Shown here: in pieces, positions 6,759-15,235 of the stretch | How positions within the stretch are numbered: the first letter of the stretch is position 1 | Layout: the number at the start of each line of letters is the position of its first letter | From: CALBZH01 sp964538515 | GTDB taxonomy: Bacteria; Desulfobacterota; Syntrophobacteria; Syntrophobacterales; Syntrophobacteraceae | Assembly: GCA_964538515.1 (NCBI GenBank) | Contig: CAZIEW010000018.1 | Coordinates: forward strand, 1 to 64,000 | Length of the DNA stretch: 64,000 bases | Direction of reading: 5' to 3' | Position numbers and translations under genes: made by a program | Notes under the pieces: model-generated | Database searches by the model: none | What the model saw: the letters and a program-made list of their open reading frames with translations, nothing else | Told to the model about the DNA's origin: nothing

Positions 6759-9029
6759 TTGAAAACCGAAATGCTTGCAGTGGGAGCTCCCGCACCTCGT
6801 TTTGACGCCCGAGCGAAGGTTACCGGACAAGAAAGGTACGCGATCGACCATTACGGGGAGAATCTCCTTTGGGCCGGCGCCAAGCGGGCCGGGACTCCCC
6901 ACGGCCGGCTGCTCGGCGTCGACGCGTCGGAGGCGCGACAACTGCCCGGAGTCTTCAAGGTCCTCACGCGGGAGGATATCACCGGATCAAACCGCCAGGG
7001 GATCGTCCACAAGGATCAGCCCGTTCTAGCCGGCAGCAAGGTTCGCCATTGCGGCGACCCGGTGGCCCTCGTCCTGGCCGAAGACCGGGAAATTCTCAAA
7101 CGAGCCCTTTCGCTCATTCGGGTCGACCTCGAGCCGCTGCCCGGTGTCTTCGACCCCGACGAGGCCCTCCGTCCCGACAGTCCCCTCGTCCATGAAACCG
7201 GAAACACCCTTCTCCACGCAACCATCGCAATCGGCGAAGGGCGGGAAGCGCTCGACGCGTGCGACGTCGTCGTGGAAGACGAATTCGAGGTCCCCGCCCA
7301 GGAGCACGCCTTTCTCGAGACGGAAAACGGTATCGCGTGGCGTGAGGAGGACGGCCGGATCGTCATGATCGTCTCGACCCAGGCGCCGTTCCGAGACCGG
7401 TTTGAAATTGCGCATGCCCTGGGAATCGAAGTTGGGGCGCTACGGATCATCGGCCCTCACCTGGGAGGCGGGTTCGGCGGGAAGGACGGCGCCACGGTGC
7501 AGTGCCTGCTGGCCCTAGCCGCCATCAACGCCGGAGGGAGACCCGTTAAGATGTGGTGGGAGCGGGAGGAAAGCTTCATCGCCGGAACCAAGCGGCACCC
7601 GGTTCGGATGCGCTATCGTCTGGGGGCGATGGCGGACGGAACGCTCCATGCGCTCGACTGCCGCCTGGTTTACGACACCGGGCCGTACGCCCACCTGGGG
7701 GGCGAGGTCATGGCGCTCGGCATGGAGCACGCGGGCGGCCCGTATCGCATCCCCAACACGCACATCGAGGGATGGTGCGTGTACACCAACAACCCCATCA
7801 GCGGAGCCATGCGCGGGTTCGGCGTCTGCCAGGTGGCTTACGGCTTCGAGCGCATGATGGACCGCTTAGCTGACCGGCTGAACATGAGCCGCCTGAGTCT
7901 TCGTCTCAAGAACGGACTTCTTCGAGGCGATAAAAACTGCTCGGGGGTGACCCTGGTCCACTCCACGGGGATGGTGCCCTGCCTGGAGGTCCTCGAGCGA
8001 CACCCGCTCTGGACGCAGCGCGAGGCGTGGAAGCGGGGCGCGGGTCCCTTCAAACGGCGAGGCGTCGGTGTTGCGGCGGTCTTCAACGCCATGGGATACG
8101 GACGAGGGCTTCCGGATTCGGCCATTGCCAAGTTGGAGCTGACCGAAGCCGGCTTGATTCGCGTCTACAGTGGCGTTTCGGACATGGGACAGGGCAACGC
8201 CAGCGCCTTCGCTCAAATCGCCGCCGAGATCCTGTGCCAAGATGCGTCCCATTTCGAGCTGGTCTTGCCTGACACCGACCGCACGCACCCGTCGGGCTCG
8301 GCCTCGGCGGGTCGCACGACCTACACGTACGGAAACGCCCTCATTCAGGCCTGCGAGGCCTTGCGTCAGAAGCTCCTGCACCGGGCGGCGCTCGTCCTGA
8401 TGCTTGATGAGCCGAGCGGCTTGGCGCTCCTCCCCGGGAGGGTCCGTCATCTTCCCTCCGGCAAGGAAGTCCCCTTCGGCCTTCTCGGGAAGCTCTTCCC
8501 GGATTCGGACCGCTGTGCCATGGGGCAGTCCATCATGCCGGTCACACAGGACGTTCCCGACACGGGCAAGGAGCTCGTGATCGGCTTCCCGCATGCGCTC
8601 TTTTCCTATGCCGCCCATCTGGCTTACGTGGAAGTGGATGTGCTGACCGGCAGGACGGATGTCCTGGATTACCTTGCCGTGACCGACGGGGGGCGAATCA
8701 TCAATCCCCAGGGGTTCGACCAGCAGGTCCAGGGCGGCGTCGCCCAGGGAATCGGCTACGCGCTCATGGAAAATCTCCTCGTGGGTCAGGGTAGGATCAG
8801 AAACCCGGACCTCACGACCTACATCATCCCGACGGCGCTAGACATCCCGGAGATCGCGTCCGTCGCCGTGCAAACGGTGGAGCCGACGGGGCCGTTCGGC
8901 ATGAAAGGGGTCGGGGAAGTCGGCGTGAACGCCCCCCTCCCCGCCATTGCGAGCGCGGTCGACGACGCGCTGGGACGCAGCCTGAATCGCTCGCCGCTTC
9001 TGGCGGAGCGAGTGCTCACACGGTTATGA
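6759..9029 (+). CDS. Molybdopterin-binding large subunit, xanthine dehydrogenase family
   Basis: A 756-residue molybdenum hydroxylase catalytic subunit. It hydroxylates a heterocycle or aromatic carbon using water, passing electrons to the 2Fe-2S and FAD subunits encoded next. The molybdopterin motif GGGFGGK (residues 236-242), the AMRGFG segment near residue 350 (matching the substrate Arg region of xanthine dehydrogenase) and the GVGE motif with the catalytic Glu near residue 720 are all present. TTG 6759 is chosen because AAGGAGGG (6743-6750) lies eight bases upstream and the N-terminus aligns with family starts. The stop overlaps the next start (ATGA). The substrate cannot be read from sequence. 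Confidence 0.9.
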   Translation: MKTEMLAVGAPAPRFDARAKVTGQERYAIDHYGENLLWAGAKRAGTPHGRLLGVDASEARQLPGVFKVLTREDITGSNRQGIVHKDQPVLAGSKVRHCGDPVALVLAEDREILKRALSLIRVDLEPLPGVFDPDEALRPDSPLVHETGNTLLHATIAIGEGREALDACDVVVEDEFEVPAQEHAFLETENGIAWREEDGRIVMIVSTQAPFRDRFEIAHALGIEVGALRIIGPHLGGGFGGKDGATVQCLLALAAINAGGRPVKMWWEREESFIAGTKRHPVRMRYRLGAMADGTLHALDCRLVYDTGPYAHLGGEVMALGMEHAGGPYRIPNTHIEGWCVYTNNPISGAMRGFGVCQVAYGFERMMDRLADRLNMSRLSLRLKNGLLRGDKNCSGVTLVHSTGMVPCLEVLERHPLWTQREAWKRGAGPFKRRGVGVAAVFNAMGYGRGLPDSAIAKLELTEAGLIRVYSGVSDMGQGNASAFAQIAAEILCQDASHFELVLPDTDRTHPSGSASAGRTTYTYGNALIQACEALRQKLLHRAALVLMLDEPSGLALLPGRVRHLPSGKEVPFGLLGKLFPDSDRCAMGQSIMPVTQDVPDTGKELVIGFPHALFSYAAHLAYVEVDVLTGRTDVLDYLAVTDGGRIINPQGFDQQVQGGVAQGIGYALMENLLVGQGRIRNPDLTTYIIPTALDIPEIASVAVQTVEPTGPFGMKGVGEVGVNAPLPAIASAVDDALGRSLNRSPLLAERVLTRL

Positions 9030-9517
9030 GGATACAAACGATGCGTCTTGAATTTGTTCTGAACGGGGAGGCAGCCGCCCTGGAGACCCGGCCGGACCGG
9101 AAGGTCGTGGACCTGCTTCGCGAAGACCTGGGACTGACCGGCACCAAAGAGGGCTGCGGAGCCGGGGAATGCGGCGCCTGCACGATCCTGGTGGATGGCG
9201 AAAGCCGCCTCTCCTGCCTCATGCTGGCCGCGCAGATCCAGGGGCGGCACATCACGACCATCGAAGGGGTGGCGGCTGGCGAGAAGCTCCATCCGGTCCA
9301 GGAAGCCTTCGTTGAGCATGGAGCGGTTCAATGCGGGTTCTGCACGCCCGGGATGGTGCTGTCCGCCGTGCACCTGCTCGACCGCAATCCGCACCCGACG
9401 CGGGAGGCCATCCGCGAAGGGCTCGCGGGCAACCTGTGCCGGTGCACGGGGTACGTGAAGATCGTGGATGCCGTCGAGGCCGCCTCCAGGAAGACGGCTT
9501 CGGGAGCTTCGAAATGA
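9026..9517 (+). CDS. 2Fe-2S small subunit of molybdenum hydroxylase
   Basis: A 163-residue ferredoxin-like subunit carrying two 2Fe-2S clusters: the plant-type cluster (Cys44, Cys49, Cys52, Cys64 in KEGCGAGECGAC and RLSC) and the alpha-helical cluster (Cys103, Cys106, Cys138, Cys140 in CGFCTPGM and GNLCRCTGY). It relays electrons from the molybdenum centre to FAD. It overlaps the genes on both sides by ATGA, so the three subunits are translated in equal amounts. Length and motifs are fully standard for the family. Confidence 0.95.
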   Translation: MRIQTMRLEFVLNGEAAALETRPDRKVVDLLREDLGLTGTKEGCGAGECGACTILVDGESRLSCLMLAAQIQGRHITTIEGVAAGEKLHPVQEAFVEHGAVQCGFCTPGMVLSAVHLLDRNPHPTREAIREGLAGNLCRCTGYVKIVDAVEAASRKTASGASK

Positions 9518-10404
9518 GAAACGTGCTGATGCCGGCCTCCCTGGACGAGCTTTGGCTGGCGGTGGAGAAAGCTCCTCGCGGTTCGGTTTATGCAGGCGGA
9601 ACGGATCTGCTCGTGCGCATGCGGAGCGGACTGGTGAATCCGGATGCTTTGATCTGTCTCGAACGGATTCCTGAGCTGCGAGGGGTCCGGGATCAAGGCG
9701 ACGTACTCCGCATCGGCGCATGCACCACACACACCGCAATCCTTTCAGATCCTGCGGTTGTCGCCCATTTTCCCGTCCTCTCGCAAGCCGTTCGCGTACT
9801 CGGGTCACCCCTCATCCGCAATATGGGCACCCTTGGAGGCAACATCTGCACCGCGTCTCCGGCGGGGGACACGCTGCCGCCCCTCTATGTGCTGAACGCC
9901 TCGGTTGAGCTGCTCTCACGCGACGGTGCCAGGACCCTCGCCATCGAGGATTTCATCGCGGGGCCGGGAAAGACACGCCTGGAGCCAGGAGAGATTTTGG
10001 CCTCCATTCGAGTGCCCAAGCCGAGACCCAGCGTGCTGCATCATTTCGAAAAGGTCGGCCTGCGCAACGCGCTGGCCTGCTCGGTTGTGAGCCTCGCCGC
10101 GCTCATCGATCTATCGCCTGAGGGGACCGTCGAAGCAATCGAGCTGGCCTGGGGCAGCGTCGGCCCGACGATCGTGCGGTGTCCGGAGGCTCAAGCCTTC
10201 CTGCAAGGCAAGGTTCTCGACAGTGAAACCCTGCGAGAAGCCGCGGCCATCGTTCACAGGACCGTTTCTCCCATCGCTGACGTACGGGCCGGCGCCGATT
10301 ATCGGAGGATCGTTGCGGGCAACCTGCTGCTGCGTCTGGCTCTGCTCCGCAAGCCGGAATCCGCACTGAATCCGGAAATGCCCGGGTCCCGGCTGAGAGG
10401 TTGA
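9514..10404 (+). CDS. FAD-binding medium subunit of molybdenum hydroxylase
   Basis: A 296-residue CO-dehydrogenase M/XdhB-type flavoprotein that takes electrons from the 2Fe-2S subunit to the final acceptor. FAD motifs AGGTDL (residues 27-32) and TLGGNICTASPAGD (near residue 110) are intact, and the C-terminal CO_deh_flav_C-like region (VSPIADVRAGADYRRIV) is present. The true start is ATG 9514, overlapping the preceding stop by ATGA; longer frames upstream only repeat the small-subunit gene. The gene order large-small-medium differs from the usual medium-small-large order of many such operons. Confidence 0.92.
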   Translation: MRNVLMPASLDELWLAVEKAPRGSVYAGGTDLLVRMRSGLVNPDALICLERIPELRGVRDQGDVLRIGACTTHTAILSDPAVVAHFPVLSQAVRVLGSPLIRNMGTLGGNICTASPAGDTLPPLYVLNASVELLSRDGARTLAIEDFIAGPGKTRLEPGEILASIRVPKPRPSVLHHFEKVGLRNALACSVVSLAALIDLSPEGTVEAIELAWGSVGPTIVRCPEAQAFLQGKVLDSETLREAAAIVHRTVSPIADVRAGADYRRIVAGNLLLRLALLRKPESALNPEMPGSRLRG

Positions 10405-10465
10405 CGGGATCACGTCTGTGAATGTGAGCCCCTCATGCTGCTGCCGAATGCCAAGGAGTCATGAA

Positions 10466-11518
10466 ATGAATGACATCAAGGACTTAGAACGGATTGAGCC
10501 GGAGGAGCACGCGATCGGCGACGGCGAGACAGTGATCGTCGGTCTCTTCCGCAAGGAGGATGGCCCGGGAATCGCCCGGCTTTTCGAGACCGTGTATGGT
10601 GACGGGTATCCCGTCAGACGGTTCTACGATCCCGATGGGCTGGCTGAGGCCCATGCGTCGGGCGAGAGCTATTCTCTGACCGCGCGAAAAGCAGACGGGG
10701 AGGTCATCGGCCACGTGGCCCTCTTCCGATCCTCTCCCTACCCCAACCTGTATGAAGCGGGGGCCGGCCTGGTCCTTCCCGAATACCGCAAGGCGGGGAT
10801 CAACAAGATGCTGCTCACCCACCTGTATGATCGGCTCGCTCCCGGCCTCGGGGTTGACGAAGTCTGGGGGGAAGCCGTCTGCAACCACATCATCATGCAG
10901 AAAACGGTTGGGCACTACAAACACCTCGAGACCGGTCTCGAGGTGGATCTCATGCCCGCTGAAGCCTATGAGCAGGAAAAAAGCGCATCGGGCCGCGTGG
11001 CATCCGTTGTCTGCTTTCGAGCCTACAAGTCGCGGCCGCACACGGTCTACCTGCCGCCCGCCTATGAATCGGAGCTGCGCTTTCTCTACGGGGCTCTGGA
11101 TGACCGACGGGTCTTGGAGATCAGCCGGGAGGTATTGCCACCCACGGTTCAGACCAGCGTCACCACCGAGGCGTTCGAATTCGCGCAAGTCTCGCGCATC
11201 GGGGTATCAGCGCTCGGCAAGGATTTCCAGCCTGTTTTTGAGAGACTGGAGCAGGAGCTTCTCGGGCGTCCGACTCGGGTCATTCAGGTGTGGCTCAACC
11301 TGGCCTGCCCGTGGGTGGGACCGGCCGTGGCGGAGCTCCGGAAGCGCGGCTACTTCCTCGGGGGCGTCCTGCCCCGTTGGTTCGATGACGACGGTTTGCT
11401 GATGCAGAAGATCATTGGAAGACCGGACTGGGACGGGATCAACCTGTACAGCGATCGGGCCAAGGAGATTCTCGATCTGGTCAAGGCGGACTGGGAGCGG
11501 GCGACGGGGGCGGTGTGA
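10466..11518 (+). CDS. GNAT-family acetyltransferase with second GNAT-like half
   Basis: A 350-residue protein. Residues about 20-170 form a GNAT fold, with the acetyl-CoA loop approximated by LVLPEYRKAGINKMLL. Residues about 190-340 contain a second alpha/beta half ending in YFLGGVLPRWFDDDGLLMQK, a C-terminal pattern that also appears in degenerate form in the ATPase-GNAT fusion at 2488-3807. An acetyltransferase activity on an unknown substrate, possibly protein lysines or a small molecule, is inferred. ATG 10466 is chosen because AAGGAG lies seven bases upstream. The gene converges with the PP2C phosphatase. Confidence 0.75.
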   Translation: MNDIKDLERIEPEEHAIGDGETVIVGLFRKEDGPGIARLFETVYGDGYPVRRFYDPDGLAEAHASGESYSLTARKADGEVIGHVALFRSSPYPNLYEAGAGLVLPEYRKAGINKMLLTHLYDRLAPGLGVDEVWGEAVCNHIIMQKTVGHYKHLETGLEVDLMPAEAYEQEKSASGRVASVVCFRAYKSRPHTVYLPPAYESELRFLYGALDDRRVLEISREVLPPTVQTSVTTEAFEFAQVSRIGVSALGKDFQPVFERLEQELLGRPTRVIQVWLNLACPWVGPAVAELRKRGYFLGGVLPRWFDDDGLLMQKIIGRPDWDGINLYSDRAKEILDLVKADWERATGAV

Positions 11519-11590
11519 GGTCCATCTGACGACTCCAAGGACGCCCCCATGAACGGCGGCGCTGCCATTAGGGATGTGTCGGTTGCAATA

Positions 11591-13528
11591 CTATCGCGTC
11601 CAGCCCCGGTAGCTCATCACCAGCACCGTGATGTCATCCGACTGCGCGACTCCCGACGCATGGCGGGTCACGGCATCAAAGATCCGCTCGGTGAGCGCCT
11701 TGGGCGGCAAGGACGCATCCCCGGCCACCTGCTCCATCAACCGATCCTCCGTATACATCGCCCCGCCTTCGCCGACGGCTTCGGTCACGCCATCCGTGTA
11801 CACGACGATCGTGTCCCCGGCTTCCAGCATCGTTTCACGGGTCTCGAAAACGGAGTCTTCCATGACTCCGAGCACGAATCCAGGGGGCAGCTCAAACCAC
11901 TCGGGAGCACTTCCCCGGCGAATGATGATGGGGTGCTCATGCCCGGCGTTGGAATATTTCAAGAGCCCCGTGCGAAGATCCAGAACACCGCAAAACAGTG
12001 TCACGAACATCATCGAATCGTTGTCGATGCACAGCTCCGCGTTGGTCCTGCTGAGGATCTCGGAAGGCTCCATGCCGGGCTCGGCGATCCCTTTGAGGAG
12101 CGTCTTCGTGACCGCCATGAACAAGGCCGCGGGGATCCCCTTGTCGGAAACGTCGCCCACGAGGAAGAACAAGTGGTGCTCGTCGAGCATGAAGAAATCG
12201 TACAGGTCCCCACCAATGTGCCGGGCGGGCTCGATGGCCGCGTAAAGGTCGAACGCCTGGCTTCCCTGGAAAGGGGGAAAGCTCTTCGGAAGGAAGCTCA
12301 TCTGGATCGTTCGGGCGATCTTGAGCTCGCTTTCGATCCGTTCCTTGGCGGCCGTCGTCTCCGTGAGATTCTTGACGTATTCCTTCAAGGCCACGCGCAT
12401 GCCTTCAAACGACGCGGCCAACCGCCCGATCTCATCCCCGCTCGTGATGGGCGGAAGCTCCGTGTCCAGGTTGCCGCGGGCGATCTCGACCGTTGTTTCG
12501 GCGAGGGATTTCAAGGGCCTGGTGATCCGGTGCGCGATGAGCATGACGGTGACGGCGATCAACAGGAGCCCGCCGACCCCGATCAGAATGACTTCGCGTC
12601 CGAGCCGCTTCACGTCGGCGAATAGCTCGTCATCCGGGATGACGATTCCGAGGGACCAGCCCATTCGGGTGAGGGGCGCATAGTAGAGCCATGACTTCGC
12701 CGAACCGAGGATTCCCCGATCGAGCGCGACCATGCCCTCCCGGCCGCGCACCATCTCCTGCCCGATGCGCCGCAGAGGGTCGCTCCCGCGCTCTTCGGCC
12801 ATGCTGAACACGGTCTCGCGCATGATGTTCCGGCTGTTCGGGTGCGTGATGAAAACCCCGTTCTGGGAGATGAGAAAGGCGTGTCCCGACCGGTACAGCC
12901 GGATCTCGGACACCAGGTCGTTCAGCCACGATAGGGAGACATCCGCCGTCACCACCCCCTGAAACCGGTTGGCCCCGTCCCTGTCCCGATAGAAGGGGGC
13001 CGAAAAGCTCGCCATGATGATGTCGCCCCCGCCCTCGTCATAGTAGGGCTCGGTCCAGACCGGCCGGCGCAGCTCCTTGGGCAGCTGATACCAATCCATG
13101 TTGAAATAGCGGTAGGACGCATCGCCGAGGAGGGTATGAACCACGCGGCCGTCGGGTTTTCGATAGCAGTAGGGCGCAAAATACAGCGCCTTGGGATCAA
13201 GCGCGCTAGGCTCGAAAGCGATGGCCGAGCCGTAAATCTCCGGGTTCCCGGCGACGATCCGCTCCACGAGCTGTGGAATCTCCTCCGGGCGGTAACGCCG
13301 CGTCGACAGGAGCCCCGAGAAGTTGAGGGGCACCTTCTCGACACTTCCGAGGACGGAGTCGATCCGATTCACCGTCGACCACGCGAGGTTCCTCGCGTTC
13401 TCCTCCACCGCCTTCATGACGGACACCCGGGACGCCTCGTAGTAGTACAGGAATGCGGCCACGAAGACGACGCCCGTCCCCGTCAGGATGAAACAGATCA
13501 GCTTGAACGCGAGGCCTTTATCTTTCAT
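11591..13528 (-). CDS. Cache-HAMP-SpoIIE (PP2C) membrane phosphatase
   Basis: A 645-residue signalling protein. One N-terminal membrane helix (FKLICFILTGTGVVFVAAF), an extracytoplasmic Cache-type sensor of about 260 residues, a second membrane helix (VILIGVGGLLLIAVTVML), a HAMP linker (RITRPLKSLAETTVEIARG) and a SpoIIE/RsbU phosphatase domain with IQMSFLPKSFPP, GGDLYDFF and GDVSDKGIPAALFM. It is expected to dephosphorylate an anti-anti-sigma (STAS) protein in a partner switch. No STAS gene is in the window. ATG 13528 overlaps the upstream binding-protein gene by 11 bases; a GTG at 13540 is an alternative. The periplasmic binding protein made by the same transcript could feed the sensor. Confidence 0.9.
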   Translation of the reverse strand: MKDKGLAFKLICFILTGTGVVFVAAFLYYYEASRVSVMKAVEENARNLAWSTVNRIDSVLGSVEKVPLNFSGLLSTRRYRPEEIPQLVERIVAGNPEIYGSAIAFEPSALDPKALYFAPYCYRKPDGRVVHTLLGDASYRYFNMDWYQLPKELRRPVWTEPYYDEGGGDIIMASFSAPFYRDRDGANRFQGVVTADVSLSWLNDLVSEIRLYRSGHAFLISQNGVFITHPNSRNIMRETVFSMAEERGSDPLRRIGQEMVRGREGMVALDRGILGSAKSWLYYAPLTRMGWSLGIVIPDDELFADVKRLGREVILIGVGGLLLIAVTVMLIAHRITRPLKSLAETTVEIARGNLDTELPPITSGDEIGRLAASFEGMRVALKEYVKNLTETTAAKERIESELKIARTIQMSFLPKSFPPFQGSQAFDLYAAIEPARHIGGDLYDFFMLDEHHLFFLVGDVSDKGIPAALFMAVTKTLLKGIAEPGMEPSEILSRTNAELCIDNDSMMFVTLFCGVLDLRTGLLKYSNAGHEHPIIIRRGSAPEWFELPPGFVLGVMEDSVFETRETMLEAGDTIVVYTDGVTEAVGEGGAMYTEDRLMEQVAGDASLPPKALTERIFDAVTRHASGVAQSDDITVLVMSYRGWTR

Positions 13529-14594
13529 GGGCGCCAACACAATCCACGCGGAATTCGGTCATGGGGATCGCCTCGTGGGTCAGTCCGCTCGCTTGCAGCT
13601 GTGACACAACAGCCTGGTAGTCCTCCTCCACCAGACCTCCGAGCACACCTCCCGGGTGTGTCGGCTTGACCAGCTCGCGCATGCAGCGCAGCATCCATTT
13701 CTGGTGAACCCGGTTGGTCGCGATCTGGGCTCCGTCCACGAGCTTCATGACGATGTCGAGCGCTTCCTCCTCGTGATCGAAAGCATAGCGCCAGCCTTCC
13801 AGAGATGCCCGAACGAAGCGGCAGCACAGGTCCGGGTCGCTCCGATAGGTCGCCTCCAAGCAGTAAAGCCCGTCTTCCGGGAAGCTCAGACTGTCGGAGA
13901 GGCGGAAGACGACAAGGTCCTCCGGGTCCACACCGGCACTCACAATGGTGTGGTACTCGTTGTACCACATGGCCGAGACGACATCGACGCCGCCCCTGAG
14001 GAAAAGGTTTACGGTCGAAGACTGGGGAATGACGGTGGGATGCACACCAAGGTTTCGAAAGAGCGCCGACGGCAGGATACTCAGCTCCGACCCCCATAGC
14101 CCCACCTTGCGCCCCTCCATGTCCTTAAGACTCTGAATGCCGCTCGAGCGCCTGGCAATGAGCAGCTGCGAGGAGACCTGAACGATCTGCCCGAGGTTGA
14201 CCACTGGCGTGCCTCTGGACCGTTCCAGAAGGGCCGTCGACAGGAAGAGCGTGGCGAACTGGGCTGCTCCCGTTCGAAGCCATTCGGCCGAAGGCCTGTC
14301 GGGACCTCCTTGATGGATGGTCACGTCCAGGCCGTGGCTCCTGTAGAATCCCTTTTCGAGGGCGACGTAATACCCGGCGAACTGGGCCTGGGGCTGCCAT
14401 TGCGGGATAAAGGAAACTTGCTTAAGGGGCTGCTCCGCGGACGGCCCTTCGCCGGCACCCAAGACACCTGGCACCCCGAAAACGAGAAGCCCCAGCAGAA
14501 GCCCGATCATCATTCCCACCGAAGCCCGCATCCTTTTGGCAACGAATCTGCCCACGACATCAGTACCCCAGATTCTCGCCCACAAGCTTGACAT
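13518..14594 (-). CDS. NMT1/THI5-like periplasmic solute-binding protein
   Basis: A 358-residue exported binding protein with a signal region (KRMRASVGMMIGLLLGLLVF) and the NMT1/THI5-type pattern VSFIPQWQPQAQFAGYYVAL, then SLKDMEGRKVGLWG. Members bind pyrimidine precursors, alkanesulfonates or related small molecules for ABC import. No permease or ATPase gene is adjacent. Instead the gene overlaps a Cache-HAMP-PP2C phosphatase, suggesting a sensory role; this is inference. ATG 14594 has AAAGGG seven bases upstream but overlaps the LUD gene by 35 bases; ATG 14531 would start directly at the signal peptide. Confidence 0.82.
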   Translation of the reverse strand: MSSLWARIWGTDVVGRFVAKRMRASVGMMIGLLLGLLVFGVPGVLGAGEGPSAEQPLKQVSFIPQWQPQAQFAGYYVALEKGFYRSHGLDVTIHQGGPDRPSAEWLRTGAAQFATLFLSTALLERSRGTPVVNLGQIVQVSSQLLIARRSSGIQSLKDMEGRKVGLWGSELSILPSALFRNLGVHPTVIPQSSTVNLFLRGGVDVVSAMWYNEYHTIVSAGVDPEDLVVFRLSDSLSFPEDGLYCLEATYRSDPDLCCRFVRASLEGWRYAFDHEEEALDIVMKLVDGAQIATNRVHQKWMLRCMRELVKPTHPGGVLGGLVEEDYQAVVSQLQASGLTHEAIPMTEFRVDCVGAHER

Positions 14595-15204
14595 GAATGC
14601 GCCCTTTGGCCATGTGTCCCTCGATGATGCTCCACATGTTGCAAATGCGCTGCGGAGACCGGCAATCGATGCACAGCCCGGTCTCCGCGCACGGATTCCG
14701 GTAGCCGATACGCATGACGTTGATCGGGGCCGCGTAGTGCTTCACCCGCGACATGGCCGTTTCGATGTCCGGGGCCACCTTGTTCATGCCCACGATCAGA
14801 ATCACCTTCTTCGGCCCGAACGTCATGGCGGCGATGCGATTGCCGCTGCCGTCCAGGTTGACCAGCACACCGTCCAGGGTAATGGCGTTGGAGCTGGCGA
14901 TCATGATGTCGGACAGCATGCCCTGGCGGCGGAGCTCCATCGCTTCCTCGGGAGAAGCCCCCGACTGGTAGGGGTCGAGAACCGTCACGCCGGGCTTTTC
15001 CGCGAGCTTCTCCCACAGCCCCATGCCGGTCGTGGTCATGGAGCCGCACCGGTACACGCAGGCTCCCTCGGGGATCATCGCCAGAACCTCGTCCCGTGCC
15101 TGTTCCGCGGTCGGGGCGTAACTTCCCTCCATGCGACGCTTCTCGAGGCTCTGGATGATTTCGCTTGCAACCTTCTCGTTCCATGCCGCCTGATGCTTAT
15201 CCAT
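14560..15204 (-). CDS. LUD-domain protein (LutC/YkgG family)
   Basis: A 214-residue protein with the LUD domain fold: VYRCGSMTTTGMGLWEKL, then SSNAITLDGVLVNLDGSGNR and FGPKKVILIVGMNKV. A C-terminal cysteine cluster (NPCAETGLCIDC and ICNMW) is typical of the stand-alone LUD family in anaerobes and may bind metal. Known relatives help oxidise lactate, but the LutA and LutB partners are absent here, so that function is not supported. A strong ribosome site (AGGAGGAGGA) precedes ATG 15204. It is probably cotranscribed with the binding protein and phosphatase genes that follow. Confidence 0.85.
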   Translation of the reverse strand: MDKHQAAWNEKVASEIIQSLEKRRMEGSYAPTAEQARDEVLAMIPEGACVYRCGSMTTTGMGLWEKLAEKPGVTVLDPYQSGASPEEAMELRRQGMLSDIMIASSNAITLDGVLVNLDGSGNRIAAMTFGPKKVILIVGMNKVAPDIETAMSRVKHYAAPINVMRIGYRNPCAETGLCIDCRSPQRICNMWSIIEGHMAKGRIHVKLVGENLGY

Positions 15205-15235
15205 GACTCTTCCTCCTCCTCAGTGAAAACGGACT

